Of a stretch of DNA of 6,144 bases, positions 5,772 through 6,144 are shown piece after piece. Origin of the DNA: Gemmatimonadota bacterium (GTDB lineage: Bacteria; Gemmatimonadota; Gemmatimonadetes; Palauibacterales; Palauibacteraceae). Position 1 is the first letter of the stretch. Every line of letters starts with the position of its first letter. The translations under genes and the position numbers were made by a program. The notes under the pieces are model-generated. The model saw nothing but the letters and a program-made list of their open reading frames with translations. It had not been told where the DNA came from and searched no databases. Location: assembly GCA_030601615.1 (NCBI GenBank), contig JAUVTH010000090.1:1-6144 (forward strand), in the 5' to 3' direction.

Positions 5772-6144
5772 CGCTCGATCACCAGGGTTACGGGACCGTC
5801 GTTTACGAGCGACACGTCCATCCGGGCGCCGAACTCGCCGGTCGCGACCGGCACTACGCCGGCCCGGCAGATGTCCACGAACTCATCGTACAGCCGGCGG
5901 GCCGTCTCCGGATCCGCCGCACCCACGAACGACGGCCTCCTGCCTCGTGTAACATCACCATACAGGGTGAATTGGGACACGACGAGAAGCTCACCTCCCG
6001 CTACTCCGATATCCTGGTTCATCCGTCCGTCCTCGTCCGGGAAGATCCGAAGTCCGAGGATCTTCGCCGCCCTCCACTCCATCTGCTCCCGCCCGTCCCC
6101 CCCGGCGCATCCGACGAGCACCCGTAGTCCCCGACCGATCGATC
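5768..6144 (-). CDS. dtd: D-aminoacyl-tRNA deacylase (partial, N-terminus beyond right edge)
   Basis: DTD cleaves D-amino acids from tRNA, and glycine from mischarged tRNA-Ala, keeping them out of proteins. The last 124 residues are visible. The frame stays open to the window edge and continues with recognisable DTD sequence (SIGRGLRVLVG), so the GTG at 6121 is an internal Val and the true start is outside, probably about 20-25 residues further. Diagnostic segments are AAKILGLRIFPDEDGRMN, GGELLVVSQFTLYGD with the active-site SQFTL motif, TRGRRPSF, and the terminal VNDGPVT, which carries the Gly-cisPro pair that enforces chiral selectivity. Between the visible start and SQFTL the usual MEW helix is present. 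It overlaps maf by four bases and is the first visible gene of the operon; its promoter and ribosome site are not in the window. Confidence 0.97.
   Translation of the reverse strand, partial: SIGRGLRVLVGCAGGDGREQMEWRAAKILGLRIFPDEDGRMNQDIGVAGGELLVVSQFTLYGDVTRGRRPSFVGAADPETARRLYDEFVDICRAGVVPVATGEFGARMDVSLVNDGPVTLVIER

Noticed and set aside
5768..6121. A complete 117-residue dtd starting at the GTG at 6121
   Set aside because: The frame is open beyond it to the window edge and the extra residues match the DTD N-terminal domain, so the GTG encodes an internal valine and the gene is cut by the window.
1..6144. Mobile elements, CRISPR arrays, tRNA or rRNA genes, or a novel defence system
   Set aside because: No transposase or integrase, no spaced direct repeats and no RNA gene signature were seen on either strand. 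The window is filled by recognisable housekeeping genes with short gaps.

Overview
This window is a G+C-rich bacterial chromosome segment with ordinary housekeeping content. Every convincing gene lies on the minus strand, so transcription runs from the right edge to the left edge. There is no sign of a mobile element, CRISPR array, RNA gene or defence cassette. RecA carries signatures such as GGRALKFY, VGNRTRVKVVKNK and EFDIMFSEGISR, which fit Actinomycetota or Chloroflexota-like lineages better than Proteobacteria. The phylum cannot be settled from this sequence alone, and it may be an uncultured lineage.

Reading in the direction of transcription, the right half is a tight cluster. It starts with dtd (D-aminoacyl-tRNA deacylase, N-terminus beyond the window), then maf (nucleotide pyrophosphatase), glpK (glycerol kinase) and a LOG/DprA-like Rossmann protein of the TIGR00725 type. 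Consecutive genes here overlap by 4, 8 and 4 bases, so translational coupling is likely. After gaps of 30 and 38 bases come a small membrane-anchored zinc-ribbon protein and ltaE (low-specificity L-threonine aldolase). These six genes look like one operon whose promoter lies outside the window.

A 191-base gap follows, holding a good sigma70-type promoter (TTGCGA, 17 bases, TATACT) and a short dyad at the predicted transcription start. It drives recA. Between recA and the partial recX (left edge) lies a perfect 13-bp inverted repeat that could attenuate recX expression. Neither a Gram-positive-type nor an enterobacterial LexA box was found upstream of recA.

Biologically, recA and recX form the recombination unit (recombinase and its modulator). 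dtd and maf are quality-control enzymes acting on mischarged tRNA and on non-canonical or excess nucleotides; glpK feeds glycerol into metabolism; ltaE makes glycine from threonine. I found no undescribed system. The most useful leads are the recA-recX hairpin, the recA control region, the uncharacterised zinc-ribbon membrane protein, and the apparent loss in GlpK of both well-known regulatory residues.
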